NCBI RefSeq assembly: GCF_040712315.1
Contig: NC_134017.1
Coordinates: 54,093,636 to 54,157,635, forward strand
Length of the DNA stretch: 64,000 bases
Reading direction: 5' to 3'
DNA from: Castanea sativa
Lineage: Eukaryota > Streptophyta > Magnoliopsida > Fagales > Fagaceae
The notes beneath the pieces were generated by a model. That model saw nothing but the letters and a program-made list of their open reading frames with translations. It made no database searches and had not been told where the DNA came from. Below, piece by piece: positions 32,904 to 44,831 of this stretch. A program made the translations under genes and the position numbers. The number at the start of each line of letters is the position of its first letter. Within the stretch, counting starts at the first letter, position 1.

Positions 32904-33812
32904 TCATGACATTTTGTTCAGCTCCAACTTTGTCTCATGAACTTCCTCCATGTCTACCCCAGGGCCACCAATATTCTCTAATACTTGTAGTTTTTTCCTC
33001 GGCGTGGAGATCTTCCTCCCTACATGGCCAAAAGTCGATTTATTCCAGTGAGTGAGTGCAGCCCTACACTCACTCAGGCATGTATCAAGGGGGTACGGCC
33101 CCCCCATGCACTCCGCATGTTCCCATGTCTCAATGACCAGGTCATCACATTGATTATCTCTCAACCACATAGATTCAAACCTGAATAGCTTTGGTTTGCG
33201 TTTCCTCCTCCAACTGGTCTGAGGGCATTTGAGTAGAAGCATGCAATGGTCCGATGTAGAGGCCGCAACATGGTGAAGCCTCAGTTGAGGGAAAACTGAA
33301 ACCCAGCTGGTTGAGACGAAAGCTCTGTCAAGACGCTCTCTAATCCAACCCTGTGACCCCCATCTTCTACTCCATGTAAATTCAGAGCCTATATAACCAA
33401 GGTCACGGAGGTGGCACTTGTTCAACACCTCACGGAACTGATGCATCTGCCCCTCTGGTCTCGGGTTACCTCCCAGCTTCTCGCCAGCGAACATAATCTC
33501 ATTAAAATCTCCCATTACCACCCATGGCAAATTTAGGCAGCCACTCAGATGTTCTAGTAATCTCCAAGATTCCCCTCTCTTCCCTGTCACCGGTTCCCCA
33601 TAAAAACCAGTGAATCTCCATTGCGGGGAACCTTCAGCTTCAGTGATAACAGCATCAACATGACGGGGAGAGTAAGTTTGAATATCTACCTTCAGGGACG
33701 ATTTCCACAACAGGGCTAGGCCACCCCCACGGTTGACACACGGCACAACCAAACCCTGCTGCCTTTCCAACTTTCTTTTTATACGAGCCATTTCCTCCAC
33801 GTTGAACTTGGT
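32904..33812 (-). pseudogene. L1 endonuclease domain (N-terminally truncated)
   Basis: The frame runs from the truncation point to 32904, starting FNVEEMARIKRKLERQQG. Apurinic-type endonuclease motifs are present: GGGLALLWKS, WVVMGDFNEI near residue 93, LGYIGSEFTWSRR, RLDRAF, and the catalytic SDHCMLLL near residue 188. It would nick target DNA. It ends at a stop just before the RT frame, so endonuclease and RT are separated by a frame break. Confidence 0.85.
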
Positions 33813-33870
33813 TTAGATGTCCTTCTGAAGTATTTCAAGTTCTTTAATATAAATTATAGGGAATTGGTTT

Positions 33871-36261
33871 AGACTTCCTTCTAAAGTATTGCAAGTTCTT
33901 TAGAAATATACTTTTTACTATCAACAATTTAGTTTCATTGTAATGATTGTCTCTAACTTTGCCAAGAGTTTCAGTTCATTGTTCAAAAATAAATATTTTG
34001 TTCAGACTTTTATTGTTCAATCAAATTCTCTAAAACCGCATTGTACGTAGTGTAAACTGAATAGTGACAGTAAGAATCCTAAAATCATGAAAACGTTGTT
34101 GTTTGTTGTAATCGCATGCGCGTTGAATACTTGGGATAGATTCTGATGGGTGCTTACTAATTAGGGACCTCATGATCTCTTGGTCATTGTTTGCAGCTTG
34201 GTCCAAGGGCTTCTATTTTTCAATGCTTTATAAAATGGATTTGGTCCAGCTATACATGTTATATTTTCCTCATTTTGATTAATGGTGAGCATCATGTATC
34301 TTGAACAAGAGTGTCATATTGTTTCAGACTTTTATTTAAAATTTGCGAATAGATGTTATTACATTACTTTTCAAAATTTTTGCTATACACTAACATTGAT
34401 CTGATTCTATTTTAGTAGTTTGTCTTGCTAGATAGTAGATACAGCCGATTACTTGATTTTGTTCTTTCCTATTTTACATAGAAGAATTTTGTTAGTTAGT
34501 TTGTATTGTATGTATGGTGCAGTAAACAACATTTATTCCTATATAGGTGGTCACCTTGTGTGATATGGCGATGTCAACTTATGAAGGTTTTGACTTAAGA
34601 CAACGGATACTTGAGAGCCTAAACCTTTGGTAGAGTAAGAAGTGTGGACCAGAAATAGAATTAGAAGTATAAGAAGTGAAGAGAAAGATCAATTTTTATG
34701 ACATATAATAATATATTTTCATTATTTCTTGACATATAATATATGTGTCTTCTTCAATTGGAATTTATTGTAGATGTGGGATTTGTATTATGGGTGAAAG
34801 CTATGGTAGGTTCTACACTTGATCTTATATCACTGTTCAACATGCTAGCTAGCACATGCCTTGCACGTGTAGCCCAAACTAGTAAATACAAAACTCCAGG
34901 GCCAACGGCCCCAACCAGAGATAAGACTCCACGTCTCCACCCATAAGTCTTATTAGATAAGACTATAATAGTATTAGAATCCGGTATCTAAAAAATATCC
35001 AATTTTACCATCTCAAAAGTTACTTTATCTATTATACCATACCATTTTACAATATACCCAATATTCCAACTTTTATTTTACCATACAACACATTAAAATA
35101 ATATATTTACACAATAAAATAATATAATCCAATACCCAAATAAAACCCAAACCCAAACCCAAACCCAATAAAATATTTCTTTTTAAAAATAGCATATTGC
35201 TACAGTATCATCTTATTTATAAGATGGTACTATAGCACAATTTTAAATTTTTTGACAATTAGAGTTCCGGATAATACACACTTTTATGGTTTTAATGCAA
35301 TAAATTTACAATGCCAATGCTCTAAGACTCCACCCATAATACAAAACCACGGCACCATCTCCATTTGCAGAGGAAAAATTATATAAGAAAGTGAAATAAT
35401 AAAACAATTCCTCAAAGAGCACAAAGTTCAGAGGTGATCACAAATCAGATCGGAGGAAGCATGAGCCATCAATAGAAGGATATAAGAGTAGGCTTAGTGG
35501 AGAGAGAATGAGAGAGGCAGAGAGCAAGAGCTAAGAGAGAGAGAGACGGAGAACAAGAGTGAGAGAGAGAAAAGGTATAAGCAAATTTTAGGGATTTGAG
35601 ATTTTTGATTTGTGATTGTTTTGTGGGTAATTTCTTAGACCGGATTTGTATTTTATCCTGTTGAATTCTAATTGGTCTAGAGGTTAAGGATGATATTTTT
35701 GGGATAATTGATTTTGTTTAGACCAAAGAATTTTTTGGATACCAATGTTTACTAGGATGTACCAAATTTTTTGTTTTTTGGTCACAAGGATGTATCAAAA
35801 ATATGTAACTATATGGTTTGGCCATAACTCAGTTTTTATAACTCAATACTCATAACTCAATTTCCACTTTTTCTCAAAAACTCCAAAATTCTTGTTTGGC
35901 AACATAACCCAGTCACATAGCTCAAAATTTAAGTCTATTTTTTGCCAAAATGGTGGAGCCCACCCACTGACACCATATTGTTTGCTTATGGTTGGTGCTC
36001 ACGTGAGGATTTCTCTTACCTCTCGCAAGACATTTTCTCCCAGTGCAGCATGCCCAGTCGAGAACAATCTGACTTTCAAGAACAAATATCATCTCTTATG
36101 TCAAAGACCCACACAAACAGCTCTAAAGCCAACCTCAACTTAGCAAAAACAACATTCAACTTCCCAAGACCAAAAATCAAAGTCCCAAAATCCGATATTC
36201 AAACGGACCCAACAAAAAAACTTCCCATTTTTAGATACATGATCATCAAAACAGTGACTAT
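33871..36261. other. AT-rich intergenic stretch
   Basis: No recognised gene. (AAACCC)4-like run at 35143-35168; GA-rich stretch at 35500-35575; otherwise low complexity. A frame at 35942-36283 (+) has no recognisable family. Confidence 0.5.
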
Positions 36262-37566
36262 CGCTCTGTTTGTTTCAAAGTAAAATATTTTCAGGAAAAT
36301 ATTTTCACATTTTACGGTGTTTGTTTTGCAATAAAATATTTAATCAAAAGTAAAATATTTTCAGTCAACAAAAAATAAGCAAGGCAAATTTGTGTAAAAT
36401 ATTTTACGCTTAAAATATTGGTAAAACATTTTACATTTTGTTCTCTCTCAGCTCAATACTCTACCTATCTCTCTCACTCTCACTTTCACACTATCAGTAT
36501 TTTCTCCAAAACTCAGTCCACCATGGTCCTTCTCTCCCACCTATCACCGGCTTCACCTTAGGCACCACTCAGTATCGGCTCCTCCCTTCGCCAATGCTAC
36601 CCATCACCAGCTTCACCTGAGTTTTTTTTTTTCATCTTCTTCATCTTCTTCTTCTTCTTCTTCTTCTTCTTCTGTAATCCTCCATTGTTGTTGTCAGCTC
36701 CACCATTTCTTGGCCACCTCCACTGTCATCAACTCATCCACAGGTTCTTAGTTTTAATTTTTTCCCTTTACTGTCGAGTGGGTTGCCGATCTGGGTTTTT
36801 GCTCCGTTTGGGTCTAGCGTGGCTACTTTTGTGGGTTGCCGTGGATGGTTGGGACAGATTGTGGGTCATGGTGGTGGTTCATGGTGGCGGAGGGTGGGTA
36901 GCTAAGATGGTTTGTGGGTTGCTATGGTGACTGTGTTGTGGTGGTGGTTGGCTGTGAGAAATATGCCAACAATGATTTTTGTGATAACTCTGTTGAGAAT
37001 TTTGCACTTTCTTTTCTTTTGCAATCATCCACGATTCTATACTTGCATTTTAAAAAAATTTAAAACACTCTGATTCTTTATTACAATTTTCGGAATTCTG
37101 CACTGTTGCAAAGGAAAAAAAAGGGCATTTTAAACAACAAAAAGAAGCCTCAAAGCCCTTCTTTTCAAAGTTCTCCCCTATTGGTGTGGGTGTGAGTTTC
37201 TGTTAAGTGATTGGGGTATTTGTGTTTCATTTTGATTAGAGATTTCGGGAATTCTTGGCATATTTGTTTTGTTTTTTTTATTTATTTTTTCTTCTTCCAG
37301 TGTTGAACTTGATTTTCAAGATTCACGGTAGTACTTTTTGTAGTCCTTGTAGACTTTGATGCTCCCTACGTCTCTATGTATTTTTTGGAAGTTAATAAAA
37401 AAAATTTAATTTTTTAATAATTTTTTCTGTCCATTTTACGTTGTGCCAAGTACTGAAAAATATTTTGCACAACATTTTCATGTACATAGTCAAACACGGT
37501 AAAATGAAAATATTTTCCTGCAAATATTTTACATGTAAAATATTTTACTTCGAAACAAACAGAGCG
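36262..37566. mobile_element. TIR DNA transposon of unknown class with GC-richer insert
   Basis: Inverted ends CGCTCTGTTTGTTTC (36262) and GAAACAAACAGAGCG (to 37566). The match continues inward for about 100 bases with AAAATATTTT words. Both sides are flanked by TAT, a possible 3-bp duplication. The 1.3-kb element has a central segment at 36500-36960 with CT/TTC repeats and a GC-richer, GGTGG-type sequence that is probably cargo. No transposase. Confidence 0.7.
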
Positions 37567-37859
37567 TATAATAACATAGATGCAATCGAAACAATCAAAG
37601 TGATAATCAAAACATGAATTCAGCTAATTACCATGGACTCATTGAGGTCAATTGCATTACTCCCAACCATCAAAACTTGTCCTTAACTCAAAAACAGCAG
37701 TAAAAGTTTTCAAAAAGCAAAAACATAGAGTAACACCCCAAGTTATAGATCCTTTGAGAGAATCAAAGCAAACCCACTTCACAAAAAGCCACACATATTT
37801 CAAAACACAAAAAGCTAAACAGAAACAAGCAACCAAACCGACCCTTTAATATTATATCC

Positions 37860-37863
<4 letters not shown>

Positions 37864-37931
<68 letters not shown>
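37864..37931. repeat. (CT)n(TA)n compound microsatellite
   Basis: About 17 CT units followed by about 17 TA units. Confidence 0.95.
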
Positions 37932-37934
<3 letters not shown>

Positions 37935-38319
37935 TCTCTCTATCTCTAAGATCACTTGCTTAACCCATTACCTCACAAACAAATATAGCTCTTAATTTTA
38001 GTGTTTTTTTTTAAACTTCTTTTTTATGATAATGTTAAGCTGCAATAAAACACACTCACACACACACACATAGAGAGAAAGAGAGCATATCAATTTTATC
38101 TCAACTGGCTTTGCAGTTAGCAATGTATGATCACGAGTTATGAAAATTAAGTGATATCACTTAGTTTTGTAGGTTTCTAAACAGCCTCTTAGTGTTTACA
38201 TATTTATTAAGGTTAATAGCTAGCAAATTCAAGATAAAATATTGATTTTTTAGAATATTGATAATATGACATTAGCATATACATATATATGTATTGATAT
38301 CTTCACGAATTTTAAGTTA

Positions 38320-38690
38320 GATTAAATTATTGCAATGATATTTTAATTGCAATAGATAATTACTTAATTTTTCTCAATGCGATAGATAATGAAATAATTG
38401 AAATCAGGTTATTGCAATGATATATTTATTGCAGTTTTGTGTTTGCCATTGCAATAGATTGTAAAAGAATTAATATCAAATTATTGCAATGATAACTTTG
38501 TTGCAATAAGCTATTAGTTTGAAATTTTCATTACAATAGATTTAAAAAATAGTTGGTATTAATTTATTGCAACGATTTCTTCATTTTAAGTTATTGTAAT
38601 AATTTTTCCTAATATATTAAAATTTCTATTGCAACTGAAAAATTATATGTTATTGCAACTTTTTGTTGTTGATGTAATAAATTGGTGGTT
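38320..38690. repeat. Degenerate tandem repeat with TATTGCAATGAT / TTGCAATAGAT words
   Basis: TATTGCAA-type words recur at roughly 75-80-base spacing (near 38330, 38408, 38483 and 38562) with AT-rich filler. Copies are strongly diverged. Many words are in inverted orientation to each other (TTGCAAT against ATTGCAA), so the stretch could fold. Confidence 0.55.
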
Positions 38691-38736
38691 TCTTTAATAA
38701 ACTAAATATTATTTAAATAATATATAAATAAAAAAT

Positions 38737-40285
38737 GAATAATTACAGTAAACTCACCTGTGGTATGACCCGTTTTCACTTTGCCTACCCGTGGTTTAAT
38801 CATTTACACTTTGCCCACCTGAACTTCAATCTGTTACCCACCTCACCATCAAACGTTAGAAAAACACCTTTTTATTCAAAATCAAAACATAACACGAATA
38901 AAAAACATGAACCCACTCTTCTTTTCCTCACGAGCCCTAGAAACACAAAAATCCCTTGTATTGAGCTAGGGTTTCGATTTTTCTGATCGTGCTTTCATGT
39001 GAGGGCCAGGTTCTAACTTTGGGTTGTCTTAAGGCATTGAATGTTCGAAGATAGATCATCACTAGGTATGACATTTCTGCTTTATGTGGGTTTTGGGGTT
39101 TAAAGTTTTAATGGTAGCTTTGATTCACAGGAAGAGAGCAACACAAGAGCTAGAGAGAAATTGAATTGGAGGCGCAATATAATCAGCATGAATCTTCAGC
39201 CACCCAACGTAAATCATGTTAAACCATCCTATATCTCTGAAGTTTGTGGGATGTGCAAAGTATGGTTCTGGAAATAATGCCAACCTTTCAAGTGGGCAAC
39301 CACTTCAACTGCTAGAAATGTCAAGGCCATCACTAAGAATGCTAAAATGATTCTAAACAAGAATCTTCCTTTATTCGATTTCTCATTCGCCATTGTAACT
39401 CCCTGACCAAATATCAATCTATTCTTAATGACACCAAGCAATGTCCAAAGACCATTTCCGAGCCATGCAATGGAACCGATAGCACGATGTGCCTTTAGAA
39501 GCAAAACCCATGTAAATTGTTTTGCATTCTTTCCCCTATCCTTATCAACCGTTGGAATGCAGCCTCAGAACCATTCATATCTAGTACAGAGTAATTGTGG
39601 TTCTCCATGGCTACTACTTACTACTACTGGATTAACCTTCCTTTTACTCTGTTTTGGCTAACTAACTACAAAAAACTATTAATGGAGCTATATTTACCTC
39701 TCAAGTGTATATAATTCAGACAAAGATACACAAACAACTCCATTAAAACAAAGCACACAAAGTCCATTATACAAGAACCAATCCCTTAAAACCTTAACAT
39801 TTTTAGCAATTCTATAAAACCCAGATCCAATATTGAGAAACTCAAATACAAAGTTCCCAGCCTAACTACAAAGAAACAGAATTTCCATTCAAAATTTGAA
39901 CTCTTCAAAACCCAGAAGCCAAAATGGGAGAACTCAAAAAACTCATATGAGGACCGACCACAAAGAATCAGGTCCACCACTCAACTAATGAAGAGAAACC
40001 CAGTTCAAGCCTTAGCATTCCACACCAAATGATCAATGCCCAAATCAAAACCCCAGCTCAATGTAAGGGATTTTCATGTTTCTAGGGCTCATGAGGAAAA
40101 GAAGAGTGGGTTCGTGTTTTTTATCCGTGTTATGTTCTGATTTTGAATAAAATGTGTTTTCCTAACATCTGATGGTGAGGTGGGTAACGGATTGAAATTC
40201 AGGTGGGTAAAGTGTAAATGATTAAACCATGGGTAGGCAAAGTGAAAACGGACCATGTCACAGGTGGGTTTACTGTAATTATTCC
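38737..40285. mobile_element. Pack-MULE-like element carrying a CSLC fragment
   Basis: Inverted arms of about 250 bases: left 38737-38990, right 40045-40285. Shared inverted words include GAATAATTACAGTAAAC, CACTTTGCC, ACCCACTCTTCTTTTCCTCA and AGCTAGGGTTT/AACCCCAGCT. Between the arms is a fragment of a cell-wall glycosyltransferase gene. Flanks are A-rich (AATAAAAAA and TAAAAAAAA), so the 9-bp duplication is only suggestive. No transposase. Confidence 0.78.
39125..39608 (-). pseudogene. Captured CSLC (cellulose synthase-like C) N-terminal fragment
   Basis: From the ATG at 39608 (minus): MENHNYSVLDMNGSEAAF; after a one-base loss near 39550 it continues FTWVLLLKAHRAIG, then NRLIFGQGVTMANEKSNKG and AHLKGWHYFQNHTLHIPQTS. 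After another shift near 39228 it continues MIYVGWLKIHADYIAPPIQF. This is the N-terminus and first membrane segment of CSLC xyloglucan glucan synthases. The first glycosyltransferase motifs are absent because the copy stops at 39125. Two frame breaks show it is non-functional. Confidence 0.88.
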
Positions 40286-40294
40286 TAAAAAAAA

Positions 40295-41147
40295 AACTCA
40301 CTTAAATTTTTTTGCTTGAAGACTTAAATTATATTGGGTCTATCCTCAGCACATTTGGTAAATATTAATAGCAAGTGGTGCTTTACAAACTTAGATGGTC
40401 CAAGTTCATTTTGTCAACATTGGCACAACAAATTCATATTAGGGTATTTAAAGTGGCAACAAAGAATAATAAATATTATTAATAAGGAGATTTGCAAGAA
40501 ACTATTAAGGATATATAACGTATTTGGTTCTTAATTTTTAGGATGTGTCTATTAGGTCATTGGTTAACAAATTACATATTTGATTAACAAATATAACTTC
40601 AATTTTGATATTTTTAATGGCATTCAAAATTTCTAGAAAAACGCATTTCAGTAGAGAGAGAGTATGACAATGCCTCACCGTTGAAAATCACCACTCTTCT
40701 TCACTACTGTGCCTCACAGCTACTCGGGGATTTTGATCATGAAAGATAAAGGAGTCCAGTGAATCGTCTAGAGTTTAGAGATTTTTTTATCCAAAATATC
40801 TACTAAGCATTAGTATTGGGGTAGAATGTCAAATGAGTTTTGATAAAATAGATGAGATAACTTTTATAGTGTAAAATGACAAATGTTTTAAGAATCCGAA
40901 TTCTAGTGCTGTTATACGTGTGGGCCAAAGAAGACAAGATAGGGAGAAAGGGATTGCAGCGGAACTCATTCTCATGGGCCATGACAGAGTCATTCTCATG
41001 CAAGTAGTAGATTTTATCGGTTTGTATGATGATGATTGTTGTTGCTGTTGTTGTTGTTGTTGTTGTTGTTGTTATTTAGTAAGTGTAATGAAAAACTATA
41101 TACACCCAAATAAAATTGTATCAACACCCTCCATAACACACATACAG

Positions 41148-41207
<60 letters not shown>

Positions 41208-42908
41208 ATAGATTTTATATTATTGTTATTGTTATAGTTTTAGCATTTTTCACCTTTTAAAGGCCAAAAAAATTTAACAGATTAAATCTAAGACAAAATA
41301 TACTAGTCTAAAAAAATTAGTTCAACAACAAAAAATACTAATAATAAAGCTAAAAAAAATTAAGCTCAAACAATATATTTTACCCAAAACAAACAATTGG
41401 GCCATTTAAAAAGTTTTAAACTAAAATCCTTAGCAATAAAGTAGTAGAGTCAAAGGCTGAAACTGCTGCATTTCAAATCTTGGCTCCATCTTTGCTATTA
41501 TTTGACCTATATAAAAAAAAAAAATACTTATATTCAGATAGTAATAAAAACTTATTTAATCAAAGAAAAAAGAAATAAAAATAATGATAGCTTGTTGCCA
41601 AAGCTAAGCATGACTAGATAGACCCCTTTCTTTAATGACTGTTCTTGTTGAATGTATGTATATGCATCATGTATGATGTTGCGGAAGTTACAAGAAAATA
41701 AATATATTGCTTTCTAAATGGAAAAAGAAACTAAACTTCCAAATGAAAATCTCGAATCCAAAAGGGGTCCCTTGAATCCATAAGGTAATAAGGTCTTGGA
41801 ATCTACCAAAGAAAAATAGAGAAAGTTTGTATTTTTATAAATTTGAACACTGAATTGCCTTGAAGGTTACAATATATTTAAATAGTAAAAGAAACCTCTA
41901 AGTAGCTATGAAAACGCCCAGAAACTCTAATATGTGGTAATAACGTAATTAGGTGGCAAAATAATGATTTTCGTCAAAAATAGCAAAATTTAAATAATTG
42001 CAAAAATTGAAAATATTGTCCCTAAAATACGTCCCAAAACAGATAAATCTTATTATGACTTTTAAATTAAAAATTATTAAAGAAAAACAGATATTTAGCA
42101 AAAATACTATTTTCGAGACATTAAGGAAGAAATTTATCTAAATTTAGGCATTTTCCTTCGACTTACCAAAATTTCATGCAATTTCCACAGGTTGCCCCGA
42201 TGGCCTCTGCTAGCGTGTGTATGTATATATAATACGTTTCTTTCTCAAATCTCAGGGATAATTTAGCTGTTAATATAGTGCCGTTTTCAGTATAAATATC
42301 AAACGGTACGACGCCGCATGAGACGATGAGCTGCTACCAAATCTCTCTCTCTCTCTCTCTAAATTTGTCTTATAATTTTTTTTTTTGAAAGGATTTGTCT
42401 TATAATTTTGGTGGGATAGTTACATGCACCCGAAACGTTTGATAAAATTCCTGAGTGTTCTGTTCTGTCTCCAAAAAAAACTCGTTGCTCTCTCTCTCAC
42501 TCTCTCTATTTTCTTGATGGTTCTGATACCAATACTTAGTTACATGCACACAAACTGTTTGATAAAATTCCTGATTGTTTTTTGTTCTTATTCTGTGCCG
42601 TGTCCAGTTCGCAGGTCTAATAAGTGGACTTACTGAATTTTCATGGTCTGACTGACTGCCACAGCAGTTTGCCATCTACATTGGCCAGGGTATACATTTC
42701 TAGGTGCACACAAAATGCCCACTAGTCTGTGTGTGTATTTATCTTTGTTGAAGTAAGATTGTTCTGTTCCATTTCGATGGCGAGCCAAGTCAGTAGAATA
42801 TTCATTTCCGTTGCCCATTGTAGTTGTGGTTCTCATACCTCTCACCAGTCACCACCAGTTGCATTGCTCATTGTAATATCCTGCAATTTAAAATAAAAAA
42901 CCTTCAAC
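40295..42908. other. Intergenic region upstream of the PPR gene
   Basis: No gene recognised. Microsatellites: TTG/TGT run at 41036-41073, (AC)n(TA)n at 41149-41205, CT run at 42343-42361. 42416-42460 and 42535-42580 are imperfect direct repeats (TAGTTACATGCAC ... GATAAAATTCCTGA), 119 bases apart. The PPR promoter and leader probably lie in 42300-42900; I did not find a convincing TATA box. Confidence 0.5.
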
Positions 42909-44651
42909 ATGAGGACACTCTGTAAACATTTATTTGCTATTAGAATTAGAAACCCTTCTTCCTTATTCTATAATTTTAAGATAAATGGACCAGTTGAACC
43001 AACATGCCGGGTTCCGGATTTTGTTGCCTCTCAATGGCTGCTTCGTCCCCATATGTCATTACTACAAACATATTTTTTTGATTTAGTCAAATTTTCATAC
43101 CCTTCGAGTCTGCCTGTTGTTTTCAAGGTTGGTGTGCGGCCCTTTTGTTCAGAAATTGCTCCATTGGGTCCAACATTTGATTGCACTGTGAAAGATGTTG
43201 GGGATAATAAATGTTTAGAAAGTGATGGTGAAAAGTTGTACAATGCTGTTGTCGAGCACTCTAATGCGCATCATAACATGGAGAAGACTCTTGACCAAGT
43301 TGGTGTGAAATTGACTACTGATTTAGTAGTACAGGTTCTTCATAGGCTCCGGTTTGAGGAGAAAATAGCATTTAGGTTTTTTACGTGGGCAGGGCATCAA
43401 GAGAACTATGCGCATGAGCCTCGGGCGTATAATGATATGATTGACATACTTTCTAGTACAAAATACAAGGTCAAGCAGTTTCGAATTGTTTGTGATTTAT
43501 TGGATTACATGAAGAGGCATGATAAGAATGCTGTACCTGTGGAAGTTCTGTTGAAAATTTTGAGACAGTACACCGAAAAGCATCTAACCTATTTGCAGAA
43601 ATTTGCCAAAAAGAAGAGGATAAGGGTGAAAACGCAGCCAGAGATCAATGCCTTTAACTTGCTGTTGGATGCTTTGTGCAAGTGTAGTCTGGTTAAGGAT
43701 GCTGAAGCCATGTTTAAGAAGGTGAAAAACAAGGTTATGCCTGATGCAAATACTTACAATATATTGTTTTTTGGATGGTGTAGAGTAAGAAACCCAAGTA
43801 GAGGAATGAGGGTACTGGAAGAAATGATTGATTTGGGTCATACGCCTGATAATTTTACTTACAATACCGCCATTGATACCTTTTGCAAGGCAGGGATGAT
43901 AACGGAAGCAGCTGAACTCTTTGAGTTCATGAGAACGAAAGGTTCTACCATGTCTTCTCCCACTGCTAAAACTTATGCAATCATGATTGTGGCTTTTGTC
44001 CAGAATGATAGAATGGATGAATGCTTTAAACTTCTGGGGCATATGATACACAGTGGTTGCCTTCCTGATGTTTCGACATACAAAGAGCTGATTGAAGGGA
44101 TGTGTCTGGTTGGAAAGATTGAGGAAGCTTACAAGTTCATAGAAGAGATGGGTAATAAAGGTTACCCTCCTGATATTGTTACTTATAATTGTTTTCTCAA
44201 GGTCCTTTGTGACAATCAAAAGAGTAGTGAAGCACTTAGGCTTTATGGCAGAATGCTTGAGGTGGGTTGTGTGCCTAGCGTGCAGACCTATAATATGCTG
44301 ATTTCAATGTTCTTTAAGATGGCAGATCCTGATGGGGCATTCGAGTCTTGGCACGAGATGGATAAGAGAGGCTGTGCACAGGACACTGACACTTATTGCT
44401 TGATGATTGATGGGCTTTTTGGTTGCAATAAGATTGAAGATGCATGTTTTCTTTTGGAAGATATGGTAAACAAGGGAATGAAATTGCCATATCGGAAGTT
44501 TGATTCATTTTTGATGCAGCTTTCAGTGATTGGTGATCTCCGTGCCATCCACAGGCTTTCAGAGCATATGAAAAAGTTCTACAATCCTGCTATGGCAAGA
44601 CGAATTGCACTGAACGAGAAGCGAAAGAGCATCAGTTTGAGAGGGAAGTAA
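42909..44651 (+). CDS. P-class pentatricopeptide repeat (PPR) protein, probably mitochondrial
   Basis: 580 residues, one exon, as usual for plant PPR genes. The basic N-terminus (MRTLCKHLFAIRIRNPSS) fits an organelle transit peptide, probably mitochondrial. Residues about 245-535 hold eight consecutive 35-residue PPR motifs, such as NAFNLLLDALCKCSLVKDA, NTYNILFFGWCRVRNP, VTYNCFLKVLCDNQKSSEA and DTYCLMIDGLFGCNKIEDA. There is no E, DYW or SMR domain, so P class, which binds organelle RNA and affects its stability, splicing or translation. The C-terminus NPAMARRIALNEKRKSISLR resembles the At1g73400 group; that assignment is from memory and uncertain. The frame is intact with no odd codon use, the clearest host gene here. 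Confidence 0.95.
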   Translation: MRTLCKHLFAIRIRNPSSLFYNFKINGPVEPTCRVPDFVASQWLLRPHMSLLQTYFFDLVKFSYPSSLPVVFKVGVRPFCSEIAPLGPTFDCTVKDVGDNKCLESDGEKLYNAVVEHSNAHHNMEKTLDQVGVKLTTDLVVQVLHRLRFEEKIAFRFFTWAGHQENYAHEPRAYNDMIDILSSTKYKVKQFRIVCDLLDYMKRHDKNAVPVEVLLKILRQYTEKHLTYLQKFAKKKRIRVKTQPEINAFNLLLDALCKCSLVKDAEAMFKKVKNKVMPDANTYNILFFGWCRVRNPSRGMRVLEEMIDLGHTPDNFTYNTAIDTFCKAGMITEAAELFEFMRTKGSTMSSPTAKTYAIMIVAFVQNDRMDECFKLLGHMIHSGCLPDVSTYKELIEGMCLVGKIEEAYKFIEEMGNKGYPPDIVTYNCFLKVLCDNQKSSEALRLYGRMLEVGCVPSVQTYNMLISMFFKMADPDGAFESWHEMDKRGCAQDTDTYCLMIDGLFGCNKIEDACFLLEDMVNKGMKLPYRKFDSFLMQLSVIGDLRAIHRLSEHMKKFYNPAMARRIALNEKRKSISLRGK

Positions 44652-44831
44652 TACTAGGTAACAAGCTGAATTTCAGTCTCTAATTTAAAAGCTTTAGAGA
44701 AACTCAATACAGATATGTCCGCAATTGCAATTGTAACAACTTTAGCCTTTTTGTCCCTGTTAGATGTAATTTGGGTATTTTGTAAATTGAAATAGCAACT
44801 CTCTTTTGAGCTTCATTTTGTTAAATTTAAT

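Larger units (their letters stand above)
29765..33856 (-). mobile_element. 5'-truncated L1 LINE with 14-bp target duplication
   Basis: Minus strand: endonuclease, RT, zinc finger, RNase H, then a poly(A) tail (T run at 29762-29783). The target duplication TAGGGAATTGGTTT is at 29751-29764 and 33857-33870. The 5' end cuts into the endonuclease domain, so ORF1 and roughly the first 50 endonuclease residues are missing. This is a usual product of target-primed reverse transcription. Confidence 0.9.

Noticed and set aside
35143..35168. Telomere-like AAACCC repeats
   Set aside because: The plant telomere unit is seven bases (CCCTAAA). This is a short six-base run in low-complexity DNA.
43584..44219. 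211-codon minus-strand frame inside the PPR gene
   Set aside because: Antisense shadow of the PPR repeats.
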